Positions 6,199-14,800 of a stretch of DNA of 16,593 nucleotides are shown one piece after another. The position numbers were made by a program, and so were the translations under genes. Source of the stretch: JALXCG01 sp026991065 [NCBI: Gemmatimonadota bacterium] (GTDB lineage: Bacteria > GCA-2686955). Position 1 is the first letter of the stretch. The number at the start of each line of letters is the position of its first letter. The notes under the pieces are model-generated. The model had not been told where the DNA came from and ran no database searches. It was given only the letters and a program-made list of their open reading frames with translations. Location of the stretch: the NCBI GenBank assembly GCA_026991065.1, contig JALXCG010000553.1, positions 1-16,593 on the forward strand, in the 5' to 3' direction.

Positions 6199-8847
6199 CT
6201 ACTTCTTGGCGATCGCCTGGCTCAGGTTATCCAGTCCCGCAAGCTGTGCGGTAAGGAACGCGCTTTGGCTCTGCAGAGTTCCCATGGTTGTTTCCATGCT
6301 CAGGAACTCCGCCGTGAGGGTTTCCTGTCTCTTCGCGACCCGCTCCTCCATGGAATCGATTTGATTGGCCAGCAGATCGATTTGATCCTCCAATGCACCG
6401 ATCCGCCCGCCGACGAGCCCATTGTCCTCATTGTAGGATTTGATCAGTTCATCCAGGCGGAAACCCATGCCGCGGGTAAATGAAACATAGCCCTGGTTGG
6501 AACCTTGCGAGGCAAGCTCATCCGGAGTCAACAAAACCTCTACCTGAAGCCCCTTGGCATTTCCGGAGTCGGCCGTCAGTATTCGCCCCTGGCCGGTGGC
6601 AATCGAGCCATTGATTCGGCCCTGGACATTTACGCCTGATGTCTTGCCAGAGGTTCCCAGCGACAGAATGTTGTTGGCCGAGGAGGGCGGCGCTTCCAAC
6701 TCAACCGTGGAATCGGATCCCCACGAGAGGGAGCGGATGATCAATTGGCCCTCATCCGGATTGTTCGCATCCTCCTCCCACACCACCTCGACATCTTGCG
6801 CGCCGAGCGAGCTTTGCTCATAGAGCGAACGCTCGATCATGGCGGCCAGCTCCTTGCCGCTGGAATAGCTGCCCTCTTCGAGGTTGAACATGCCGGAATC
6901 GCGACCGTCGATGCTGAAGCGCATCTTCTTGTGGGCCCCATCGATGGTCAGGGGATTGGATGCCGATACCTCGATGGTCTGGCCGACCCGCTCGGCGTGG
7001 GTCGCGGCGCGGGTCACTTCAACCCGGTAGCCGGTGCCTTCGGTGACGGTGTCTGCGGTTGAGGTGACGTAGCGGATGTCGTTATCGGTGGCGTTGCCGA
7101 GTTCGGCGAAGAGCGCGATCACGCTGTTGAAGTCGTCCGACAACTCCTCCTTGAACTTGGTTTGGTCAAAGCTCAAGGTGCCGTCATCGCCGGATCGGAT
7201 TCCAACTTGCGAGAGGGCTCTGGTGTCGCTGCTCATGTCCGGCTGGTTGCTGGTGACCATGGCCCGAATCTGAGTCTGTACAGTCAAGAGCGAGGAGTCG
7301 CCAAGCAGGACGCCCCCCACCTCCATGTCGGGGTCATAGTTGAACTGAGCATTGAGAAACTCCATCAGCTCGTTGTAGCGATCGACAAAGTTTTGCACCG
7401 AGTCAACGATGGCGGAGTCGTCACGGCTGATGGTGAGTTTGACGCTCTCGGTGGTGTCTGCTGCTTGCAGGTCCAGGGTTACGCCCTCGATCAGCCCGGT
7501 TACTTGGTTGGTCGATGAGTGAACCAGGATGGGGTTGCCGCCGCCATCACTGGAGCCGAACTGGACGATGGCGTCTTGAGCTTGCTGGATGGTGTTGACG
7601 CCCGATCCCGGCGTCACATCCAAAGTGAATTGATCCCCGCTTTCCAGTGATCCAGCGTCGAAAGCGACCTGTAGTCCGTTGCCCAGATCGATTGCATCGC
7701 CCGCGGTATAGCCCGCGTCGAGGTCAAACGATCCGCTGTTGCCATATAGATCCTGCCATGTGACGGTTACATCTTGGGTATCGCTTCCCACCAGACCGTA
7801 GCCGGTTTCCATTTCTGCGGAGAAGGACTCGTCGGCGACCGCGGTATCGCCCACGTTGAATTGCACCGTGACTCCTTCACTGCCGAGTGCGATCGGGTCA
7901 CCGGTGTAGGTCCCGTCAAGGGTGATGGTTTGGGCGTTTTCGCCATCGTTCCATACAATCTCCACAGTGTCGGTACCGATGGTGCCGCCGGAGATTACCT
8001 GGAAGTCGTAGGTCTTGTCGGTGGCGCCGGTGTAGTCGCCGCCGAGAGTCGGAGTGCCTCCGCTCCAGGAGGAGAGGTCGGGGGGGCCGATAACGGCGGG
8101 ATCGAATGTGCCGGCGGTGAATGTGTAGGTATTGGGTAGCGTTCCCTGGTAAGCGCCGGGTGTTGATATTGCGCTGGTGGAGTTGCCGCTCCACGCCGAT
8201 GCGGTGGTGTCTCCCGGGGCACTGAAGCTGAGTGAATCCTGTCCGCCAGAGAGATTCGTGGTGACCGCGATTGTGTTGTCGGCACCTGTTTTCTCCGCGG
8301 TGAGAACCAACTGTTTGCCATAGCTCTCGGCACCCGTGTCGATCACCGAGGCCACAACCCCGACGCCGGCGTCGTTGATGGCGTCACGAATCCCTTCGAG
8401 AGTTGTGTCCTGCCCAGATTCGATGGTAACGGTCTTGGTGGAGTCTCCGACACTGATCTGGATGGTCCCGGTACCGAAAGAGGTCTGATCGGAGTCGTCG
8501 TAACCGCGGGAGGCGATCTGGTGGTTCTGCGCCAATTGCTGAACGGTCAGATCGTAGGTACCGAATGCGGCATCATCGGCCGCGGTGGCAGTGAGCAGGT
8601 CGCTGTTGGATGAGGTCGCGGAGATCGCCGAAGTGAACGTGGATTGATTCTTGATCCCGTTGGTGGCGCTCTGCAGGGCGATGAGCATCGTCTGGACGCT
8701 TTTCCAGGCGGTCAGTTGGTTGGTCTTGAGCGCCTGGCGATTCTGCATGATCAGAATCGGCTGTCGCTCCACCTGAATGATGGCATCGACGAGTGCGGTA
8801 GTATCGAGCCCGGAAGCAAGTCCGGAGACCGACGTAGTGGGTTGCAT
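6199..8847 (-). CDS. fliD: Flagellar filament cap protein FliD (HAP2), unusually long
   Basis: FliD caps the growing filament outside the cell and helps flagellin fold into place. The N-terminal domain (1-110) opens with the family signature VSGLASGLDTTALVDAIIQVE, and the C-terminal domain (470-880) holds the SVQNFVDRYNELMEFLN helix, the GVLLGDSSLL segment and a terminal coiled coil (800-875). At 882 residues it is much longer than common FliDs (about 450-650). The extra length lies mainly in residues 205-430, made of imperfect repeats: 217-245 resembles 259-284, and 293-348 resembles 358-413. A second insert at 600-720 carries a domain also found in the flagellin of this locus. It is exported by the flagellar type III system, hence no Sec signal. 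GAGGAG lies 6 bases before the ATG. It sits between the flgM-like and fliT-like genes in one operon. Confidence 0.95.
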   Translation of the reverse strand: MQPTTSVSGLASGLDTTALVDAIIQVERQPILIMQNRQALKTNQLTAWKSVQTMLIALQSATNGIKNQSTFTSAISATSSNSDLLTATAADDAAFGTYDLTVQQLAQNHQIASRGYDDSDQTSFGTGTIQISVGDSTKTVTIESGQDTTLEGIRDAINDAGVGVVASVIDTGAESYGKQLVLTAEKTGADNTIAVTTNLSGGQDSLSFSAPGDTTASAWSGNSTSAISTPGAYQGTLPNTYTFTAGTFDPAVIGPPDLSSWSGGTPTLGGDYTGATDKTYDFQVISGGTIGTDTVEIVWNDGENAQTITLDGTYTGDPIALGSEGVTVQFNVGDTAVADESFSAEMETGYGLVGSDTQDVTVTWQDLYGNSGSFDLDAGYTAGDAIDLGNGLQVAFDAGSLESGDQFTLDVTPGSGVNTIQQAQDAIVQFGSSDGGGNPILVHSSTNQVTGLIEGVTLDLQAADTTESVKLTISRDDSAIVDSVQNFVDRYNELMEFLNAQFNYDPDMEVGGVLLGDSSLLTVQTQIRAMVTSNQPDMSSDTRALSQVGIRSGDDGTLSFDQTKFKEELSDDFNSVIALFAELGNATDNDIRYVTSTADTVTEGTGYRVEVTRAATHAERVGQTIEVSASNPLTIDGAHKKMRFSIDGRDSGMFNLEEGSYSSGKELAAMIERSLYEQSSLGAQDVEVVWEEDANNPDEGQLIIRSLSWGSDSTVELEAPPSSANNILSLGTSGKTSGVNVQGRINGSIATGQGRILTADSGNAKGLQVEVLLTPDELASQGSNQGYVSFTRGMGFRLDELIKSYNEDNGLVGGRIGALEDQIDLLANQIDSMEERVAKRQETLTAEFLSMETTMGTLQSQSAFLTAQLAGLDNLSQAIAKK

Positions 8848-8868
8848 GGTGGCTCCTCGGCCGGAGGG

Positions 8869-9180
8869 TCAAGCTGCGTAGATGGAAAGCAGCAGGCTTG
8901 AGATCGTTTTCTGTACTTCCGGTGTGTCGTAGAAGCCGCTGCTGATCCGCTCCCGTACGGCGCTCACCTGCTCTTCGCGGGGTTCGGAGAGATCCGGCAT
9001 GCGCGCCTGGAACTCCCGCGCAGTCTGCAGCTCTTCGCTGCGCCGCTTGCCTTCAGCCGAGATCTCGATCGGTTTGCGATTCGAGGGTGCCTGAGAGTTC
9101 TTGTTTTTTTTCTCGCCGCCCGGGCCTGGCAGTGCCGTCTGGTAGGCCGCCAGGATTGAGTTGGAGTGACCAATCTTCAT
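8869..9180 (-). CDS. flgM: FlgM-like anti-sigma-28 factor
   Basis: FlgM holds sigma-28 (FliA) inactive in the cytoplasm until the hook is complete, then is exported through the flagellum. This 103-residue protein has the usual size and layout: a flexible polar N-terminal half (1-38), then the sigma-binding half. The pattern EISAEGKRRSEELQ (39-52), REEQVSAVRERISSGFY (68-84) and a last helix (86-102) follow the family consensus, in which VxxLRxAIxxGxY precedes a final helix ending in KLL. I chose ATG 9180 because GGAG lies 7 bases upstream. An ATG at 9222 has none and would add 14 non-family residues. It is unusual for this gene to lie between fliS and fliD. No fliA is present in the window. 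Another small flagellar protein is possible, but the helix pattern fits FlgM best. Confidence 0.65.
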   Translation of the reverse strand: MKIGHSNSILAAYQTALPGPGGEKKNKNSQAPSNRKPIEISAEGKRRSEELQTAREFQARMPDLSEPREEQVSAVRERISSGFYDTPEVQKTISSLLLSIYAA

Positions 9181-9240
9181 GGCGAGTCTCCTGATTGAAG
9201 TTGAAGGCGGAGGCGAGTCCAAGCGGGTACGTATCTGCCC

Positions 9241-9648
9241 TTAGGTAGCGATCGGTTGCCCACTGCTTTCCTTGAGTTCAGCAGCGGCCGGGATCTTTTC
9301 CCAGCCCTCTTTGAGTGTGCTCAGGAGCTGAATCGCTTCCTGGGTCTTGGCGCTGGATTGCTCAAGATTGGCCTCGACAAGGAGGCGGAAGAGGTAGTGA
9401 TAGAGCGAGTAGAGATGGGTCGCGATGTCTCCCGCGTCGTGGTTCAGGGTGGACATCAGTTCAGTGACGATGCGTCGGGCGCGGATGATTGCATGGTGGG
9501 CGCGCTCACGCTGTTTTTCTTCGATCGCATCCGTGGCTTCGCGGAGGAAACGAATGGCGCCACCATAGAGCAGCAGGATCAGTTCGCGTTGGCTGGCGGT
9601 GTTGATTCGTGCCTGTTGATAGCTCTGGTAAGCTCTACCTGCGGCCAT
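9241..9648 (-). CDS. fliS: Flagellin export chaperone FliS
   Basis: FliS clamps the C-terminal helices of newly made flagellin, preventing polymerisation in the cytoplasm and guiding it to FlhA. The 135-residue protein shows the family pattern throughout: AYQSYQQARI near the N-terminus, SQRELILLLYGGAIRFL (19-35), and the AIIRARRIVTELMSTLNHD and HLYSLYHYLFRLL helices (53-92). The last 20 residues are polar and probably disordered. It follows flagellin by 92 bases, separated by a hairpin, and precedes the flgM-like gene by 60 bases. A GGGGGA stretch lies 7 bases before the ATG. Confidence 0.95.
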   Translation of the reverse strand: MAAGRAYQSYQQARINTASQRELILLLYGGAIRFLREATDAIEEKQRERAHHAIIRARRIVTELMSTLNHDAGDIATHLYSLYHYLFRLLVEANLEQSSAKTQEAIQLLSTLKEGWEKIPAAAELKESSGQPIAT

Positions 9649-9696
9649 TGTTGAATCCCCCGACTAAAGAAGGAAGGGCGCCCGGAAGGGGGTGGC

Positions 9697-9718
9697 CGCG
9701 GGGCCTTGCGGCCCCGCG
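9697..9718. terminator. GC-rich stem-loop between fliC and fliS
   Basis: CGCGGGGCC (9697-9705) pairs perfectly with GGCCCCGCG (9710-9718) across a TTGC loop. It begins 22 bases past the flagellin stop on the transcribed minus strand. There is no U-tract, so it is more likely a partial terminator or 3'-end protector that lets flagellin mRNA exceed fliS-fliD mRNA than a full stop. Confidence 0.6.
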
Positions 9719-9740
9719 AACCGGTGATGAAATGGTGGGA

Positions 9741-11462
9741 CTAGCCGAGCAGCGAAAGCACGGCTTGCGGTTGCTGGTTGGCCTGCGCCAGCATCGAGAT
9801 CGATGCCTGTTGCAGAATCTGGTTCTTGGTGAACTCGGCCATCTCCGACGCCATATCGGTGTCGCGCAGGGTCGAATCCGCCGCGTTGAGATTCTCGTGA
9901 GCCACTTGCAGGTTGGCCAGCGTTGACTCCAGCACATTGGTCTGGAAGTTGCCCAACTCAGCGCGTTCCGAAGAGACCTGAGAGATGGCTGCGTCGATCA
10001 CACTGATCGCCTCCTGCGCGCCGGCGAAGGTGGTGAGATCCAGCGACGAGAGTTTCTTGTCGGTGGTGCCCAACTGCGTCGCCGCCATCGAAGCGATGCT
10101 GACCGATTTGTACTGGCCGGCATTGGCGCCCAACTGGAACTTGAGCGAATTGTCCTCCGCGCGAACTTTGTTCGTGCCGGCCGTGACACCGGTGCCGAAG
10201 CGCAGATCCACCGATTCAATTCCGTTGCTCAGGGTTCCGGTGACGCCGACCTCGAAGCGGCGCTTGGTCTCGCCGTCGAGCTGCGCCAGGAAGCTCTTGG
10301 CATTGTAGGTCAACGTTGTCGACCCCAAGGTCAGTCCACTGCCCCCTGCGGCGACCGTGAAGGTGACTGAGTTGCCATCCTTGTCCTGCAGAGTTGCGCT
10401 CTTGGTTGTCCGCTCATCGACGTCGTAGATGTAGTTGACCTGGTTGTCCAGGGTAACGATGGCGTCCGTGCCGGTGGCAACCTCCTGCGTGACATTGATG
10501 TCGGAAAGGGCGCTGGAACTGGTCAGGCCGGTGTCGTGGATCGAGATGGAGGCGGCGGAGCCTTCATCTCCGGTGGTGAAGACCAAATGGTCATCGCTGT
10601 ACGAGACACTCACCTCGGCGGCGCTGTAACCCGCGTTGGTCAGAGCACTCGCCACAGCGCTGTCGACCGCCGACTCCAGGGCGCTGATGTTGGCATAGCC
10701 GCCGGTGGTGATCGAGACGGTCACCGCGGTGGCCCCATCGATCGAGAGCATGAACTGGTTGTTGCTGCTGGTGAGCGTAAGCGGGTTGGTGAAGTCGATA
10801 TCGTCGCCGGTAATGACGGCGCCCGCCGACTCTTGGGTGACCACGATCTGGTGATCGCCGGTCGACAGACCGCTGACACTTGTTGGGTCGCTCAGGCCGA
10901 GAGATTCGTTGTCGATGAACTGACTGGCATCGACGATCGAACTGACGGTGATGGTGTGGAAGCCCTCACTCAAGGTGGAGTTCTCGATCAACTCGATGTC
11001 CGAGGTGTTGGTCGAGATCCCAACGCTGTTGTCGGCGGAGCCATTCAGCAGGTACTGGTGACCGAACTGAGTCTCCTGGGCGATGCGGTTGATCGTGTCG
11101 ATTGACGACTCGAGCTGATCCTGATCCGCGGCGAGCTGAGTGGAGTCATTAACGCCTTCGTTGGAGGCATGCACGGCCAGCTCTCGCATGGTGGTGAGCA
11201 GAGAGTGTACCTCCGCGAGGGCGCCTTCCGCGGTTTGCAGCATATTGACCGAGGTCTCGCCGTTCTCGATCGCCTGTCCCAGGCCCGAAATCTGGGCGCG
11301 GAACTGCTGCGAGATGGAGAGTCCGGCCGGATCATCGGCGGCGGAGTTGATCCGCATGCCGCTGGAGAGACGCTCCAGGTTCTTGTTCAATCCGCCCTCA
11401 ACCTTGCTCAAATTGCGGAAGGCGGTCATCGACGCGATGTTGTGATTGATGCGCAACGACAT
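9741..11462 (-). CDS. fliC: Flagellin
   Basis: This is the filament subunit, exported unfolded through the flagellum and polymerised outside the cell. It has 573 residues from the ATG at 11462, where GGAGG lies 7 bases upstream. The D0/D1 N-terminal part (1-145) starts MSLRINHNIASM and contains LSSGMRINSAADDPAGLSIS. The C-terminal D1/D0 part (475-573) ends in the standard MLAQANQQPQAVLSLLG. The middle (150-470) is the variable surface domain, rich in Ser and Thr and so able to carry O-glycans. It includes a module at 225-310 that is also found in FliD of this locus. In the stretch corresponding to the TLR5-recognised loop of Salmonella FliC (LQRVRELAV), this protein reads LTTMRELAV, losing the key Arg. 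The open frame continues 89 residues upstream, but that extension is Arg/Pro-rich leader sequence and not protein. Confidence 0.97.
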   Translation of the reverse strand: MSLRINHNIASMTAFRNLSKVEGGLNKNLERLSSGMRINSAADDPAGLSISQQFRAQISGLGQAIENGETSVNMLQTAEGALAEVHSLLTTMRELAVHASNEGVNDSTQLAADQDQLESSIDTINRIAQETQFGHQYLLNGSADNSVGISTNTSDIELIENSTLSEGFHTITVSSIVDASQFIDNESLGLSDPTSVSGLSTGDHQIVVTQESAGAVITGDDIDFTNPLTLTSSNNQFMLSIDGATAVTVSITTGGYANISALESAVDSAVASALTNAGYSAAEVSVSYSDDHLVFTTGDEGSAASISIHDTGLTSSSALSDINVTQEVATGTDAIVTLDNQVNYIYDVDERTTKSATLQDKDGNSVTFTVAAGGSGLTLGSTTLTYNAKSFLAQLDGETKRRFEVGVTGTLSNGIESVDLRFGTGVTAGTNKVRAEDNSLKFQLGANAGQYKSVSIASMAATQLGTTDKKLSSLDLTTFAGAQEAISVIDAAISQVSSERAELGNFQTNVLESTLANLQVAHENLNAADSTLRDTDMASEMAEFTKNQILQQASISMLAQANQQPQAVLSLLG

Positions 11463-11622
11463 CTTTGATCCTCCGTGGTGTGGATGCCTCCGTCGCACTG
11501 CGAGTGGGGGCACTGTCCGGGTTGCGGCGCGAGGCGCCCGAGAAGGCGTTCGATTCCGAACCTGGGGCGAGGCTTCCGTGCCTCTGGTTGCTTGTGATGG
11601 TCGGGTCGAGGGGCCGATCCGT

Positions 11623-11662
11623 GGTCGGGACGCCCTGCGGTCGCTGCGTCGCGTCCCGGACC
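11623..11662 (-). promoter_or_regulatory. Hairpin in flagellin mRNA leader
   Basis: On the minus strand, GGTCCGGGACGC (11662-11651) pairs with GCGTCCCGACC (11633-11623), an 11-bp stem with one bulged C and a 17-base loop. It sits about 160 bases before the flagellin start codon, inside the presumed leader. It might stabilise the mRNA or bind a regulator. No U-tract follows, so it is not an intrinsic terminator. Confidence 0.5.
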
Positions 11663-11730
11663 GGCATCGATCCCGAGTTGATCTCCCGGATTGGGCGAAG
11701 GGGAGTTCGCTCTCTCCGGGCTTTCGCATA

Positions 11731-11758
11731 CCATCGGGCTAAGTGGGCTACGCCTTTA
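11731..11758 (-). promoter_or_regulatory. Candidate sigma-28 (FliA) promoter for flagellin
   Basis: Minus-strand TAAA (11758-11755), 15 bases, then GCCCGATG. With one more spacer base the -10 reads CCCGATGG (11738-11731), preserving the CCGAT core of the consensus GCCGATAA. It lies 48 bases after the glycosyltransferase stop and about 270 bases before the flagellin ATG. Flagellin is the classic sigma-28 target, and a FlgM-like regulator is encoded in the same cluster. Confidence 0.5.
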
Positions 11759-11805
11759 GGGGGAGGATGCGGAAAATGGGTTGCAAATATTGAGCAGCAG
11801 GGTGG

Positions 11806-14800
11806 TTACATGCCAGCGGCGGCAGGGTCGAGACGCTGCTGTGGCGGTTGGTTGCGGCGATTGAGACGCTGAGCGGTTTGGTAGGCGACTTCGGCCGCGG
11901 CTGGGTGGCCCAGTGCCCGATAGGTGTCGCCGATGCGGGCGAAGGTGGTCGCCGAGGGCGGCAGGCCGGCGCGCAGTGCCGCCTCATAAGCCTGCAGTGC
12001 TTGCTCCGGCCGAGAGCTGTGGAAATGAATGTCACCGATGATGCACTGTACGTCCAGCAGTGTCGGGTCGGCGGTGAGTGCTTCTTCCAGCACCGGCAGA
12101 GCTTCGGCGCTGCGCCCGAGAAGCACCAGGGCTTTGCCGCGATTGGCCAGAACCGCCACGGTCGGCTCCTCGATGGCGCTGTAGAGTTTCAATGCCTTCT
12201 CCACCTCGCCCACTTCAAAGCAAAGATTGCCGAGGAGGCCGCAGAGTGCCGGGGCCGGCCCACAACTCTCGATGGCGCTGTTCAGCAGGTCGATCGCATC
12301 CTGTCGCCGTTGTTGCGCATGCAGCGCGCGTGCTTCGATGAGCCAGCCCTCGGCGCGCTCCGGAGCCGATTCTCGCGCGGCCCGCGCGACCTGGGCGGCG
12401 GTTTGCGGATCGCCGCTCTCTTCGCAGATCTCGGCCCAGGCGATCCGCGCCCGGTAACGCAGCAGTTCGGTTGGTGTTCCGAGATCATCGCCACCACGCT
12501 CGCTGGTTGCAGCGCGCTTGAATGCGTGCAGCGCGGCTGTCCAATTGGCCCGCTTTCTTTCCACCTGTCCCTGGTAGTAGAGGGCCTGGGGATCATCCGG
12601 ACGGTCGGCCAGGATCTCCTGGATCGGCTGCATGGCCCCGGGCAGATCGTCTTGTGCCAAAAGGATCCGGGCCAGGTAGATGCGTGCCTGATTGTAGATT
12701 CCGGGAGCTTCGCGGGGGCAAAGCGGATCTTCCAGGATCGCATGAATGTAGGGGATCGCTTCAGCCGGGCGGCCGGCGCCGAAATAGCTGCGAATCAGGT
12801 TGTGGCGCTCATGGTAGGTGGCATCCTCCTGCTCCGCGGCCGCGATCAGGAGCGGCAGATTGCGCTCCGCTTTGCTGCGGGCGGCGTGGGCGGCGACGTA
12901 GCCGTGGTGTTCGACCAGGATGTCGGACGCATCCACCACGGGAAAACCCAGCCGCTGCAGGCTTGGACCCACCTGTTCATGGATGACGCCGCTGAAGCAG
13001 ACGCCTGGATGATTGGGAAAGATCCGCAACTGGCGGGTGTCCGAAGCCAGGGAATCTTCCCGCAACATGCGGGCGCTGATCAGCAGTGCACCGGGCATTC
13101 GCGACCGGTCCGCGGCCAGGTTGCGGAGCTTCTCGCGCGATTCCGGCGGCAGCGTGTCGTCGGCATCCAGCCACATGACCCAGCGACATTCGGCATGGCG
13201 CAGTGAGGCGTTGCGGGCGGCGGCGAAGTCATCTTCCCAGGCGAAGTGATGCACCTCCGCGCCACATTCGCGGGCGATCTCCGGCGTGCGATCGGTGGAT
13301 CCGGTGTCGATCACCACAATCTGGTCGAATGCACCGGCGGCGCTGGCGAGGCAGCGGGGGAGGTTGCTCTCCTCGTCGCGAACGATCATGCAGAGGGTGA
13401 TGCCGGGACGCTGCTCGCCACGGCAGCCGTTCTGTTCGCCTTGAGCCCAGGCGGCGACCGCCTTTTGGCTGCGGTGCGGTTCGCGGAATCCCTCCGGGGC
13501 GAGTTCCGCCGCGCGGGCGAATGCCTCCTGCGCGGGAGCGAACTGCCCCAGGCGAGCGAGCACGTTGCCCCGCCGGTTCCAGAGTTCCCAGGCGGAGTGT
13601 TTGCGGACCAGCGATTCAGGGAGCAGCGCCAGGGCTTCCCGCGGCTGGTTCAACTCCAGCAGAATCGCCGCGTGAAGCTCGATGATCGGTGTGTGTCGGG
13701 GGGCGATCTCTGTCGCTTTGCGGATTGCATCCAGCGCTTCCCGGCGACGGCCGGCCGCCTGCAGGCAGCGCGCCAGGTTGAAGTGTGCGAGGGCGTAGGT
13801 TGGGGTGATTTCGGTTGCTCGCCGCAACAGTTCGATGGCGCGTTCGTTGTTGTGGTGTTGAAAATGCTCCAGCAGGGCGACCGCATGTAGCGCCGGGGCA
13901 TAGTCCGGAGCGGCCGCCAGGGCGCGTTCGGCACATTCGCGTGCTTCCCGGAAGCGCAGCTTGCCGAGCAGGGCGGAGGCTTGATGAACCAGCGCGACGG
14001 CGGGGTCCACACTGAGTTCCGCCGCTTTCTCGAAATAGGGCCGCGCGGCGTCGAGTTCGCCGCGTTGGGCCAGTACCAGCGCCACTTCCAGGTGGGCCTT
14101 GGAATCGTGCGGGTTTTCCGCAATCGCCTTGCGGCCCAACTCGAAATAGTAGTCGAGTTTGTCTCGGCTTTCGGCAAGGAGACCGTAATGATGCACCGGT
14201 ATCCGCGTGTGCGCGAGACGCACTCCCCGCGCTTCGGCGCTCGGTTCCAGCAGTTCATGGATGCGATGTTGCCAGCGCAGACCCGTGGCGCGCCGCCAGA
14301 GGCGGATCTTGGTTGATGGAACCCAGCCCGGGGCGCTGCGGCAGCGGCCGGGGTAAGAGTTGTCGTCCGGATGGAAATCGGGTGCGGCAGTGCGGTTGCA
14401 ATAGTTGCGCGTGGTGATCTGGATCGCGTCGGCGCGCGCCCGGCGCAGCAGCAGGCCGATCTTCTCGTGGTCTTCGGCGGCGATCTCTTCGTCGGCATCC
14501 AGGCTGAGAACCCAGTCGCCGCGGGCCTGGTCGAGTGCAGCGTTGCGCGCCGCGGCGAAATCGTCGATCCAATCGAAATGCCCGACCTTGGCGCCGAACT
14601 CTTTGGCGATCTCGATGGTGCGATCGGTGGAGCCAGTATCCATGATGACAATTTCGTCCGCCAGATCGCGCACGCTTGCCAGGCAATTCCGCAGGAACTG
14701 CTCCTCATTCTTGGTGATCATGGAGATGGTCAGGGTGGGACGACCATCGGCGCGCGGCGGCAGAGGGGGGAGCGGGCGTGGGCCGGTGGCCGCAGTGGCT

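Larger units (their letters stand above)
11463..11805 (-). other. Flagellin upstream region with long leader
   Basis: This 343-base stretch between the glycosyltransferase stop and the flagellin start holds a candidate sigma-28 promoter at its distal end (11731-11758), a strong hairpin (11623-11662) and the flagellin ribosome site. The continuous frame across it (to 11729) would encode an Arg/Ser/Pro-rich stretch without flagellin features. I read it as untranslated leader of about 260 bases. Confidence 0.65.

Noticed and set aside
11463-11729. 89-residue N-terminal extension of the flagellin frame
   Set aside because: The true start has GGAGG 7 bases before ATG 11462 and yields the canonical MSLRINHN terminus. 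The extension is Arg/Pro-rich and would block assembly.
11848-13206. 452-codon plus-strand open frame inside the TPR glycosyltransferase gene
   Set aside because: It is antisense to clear TPR and GT2 coding sequence, with no recognisable domain.
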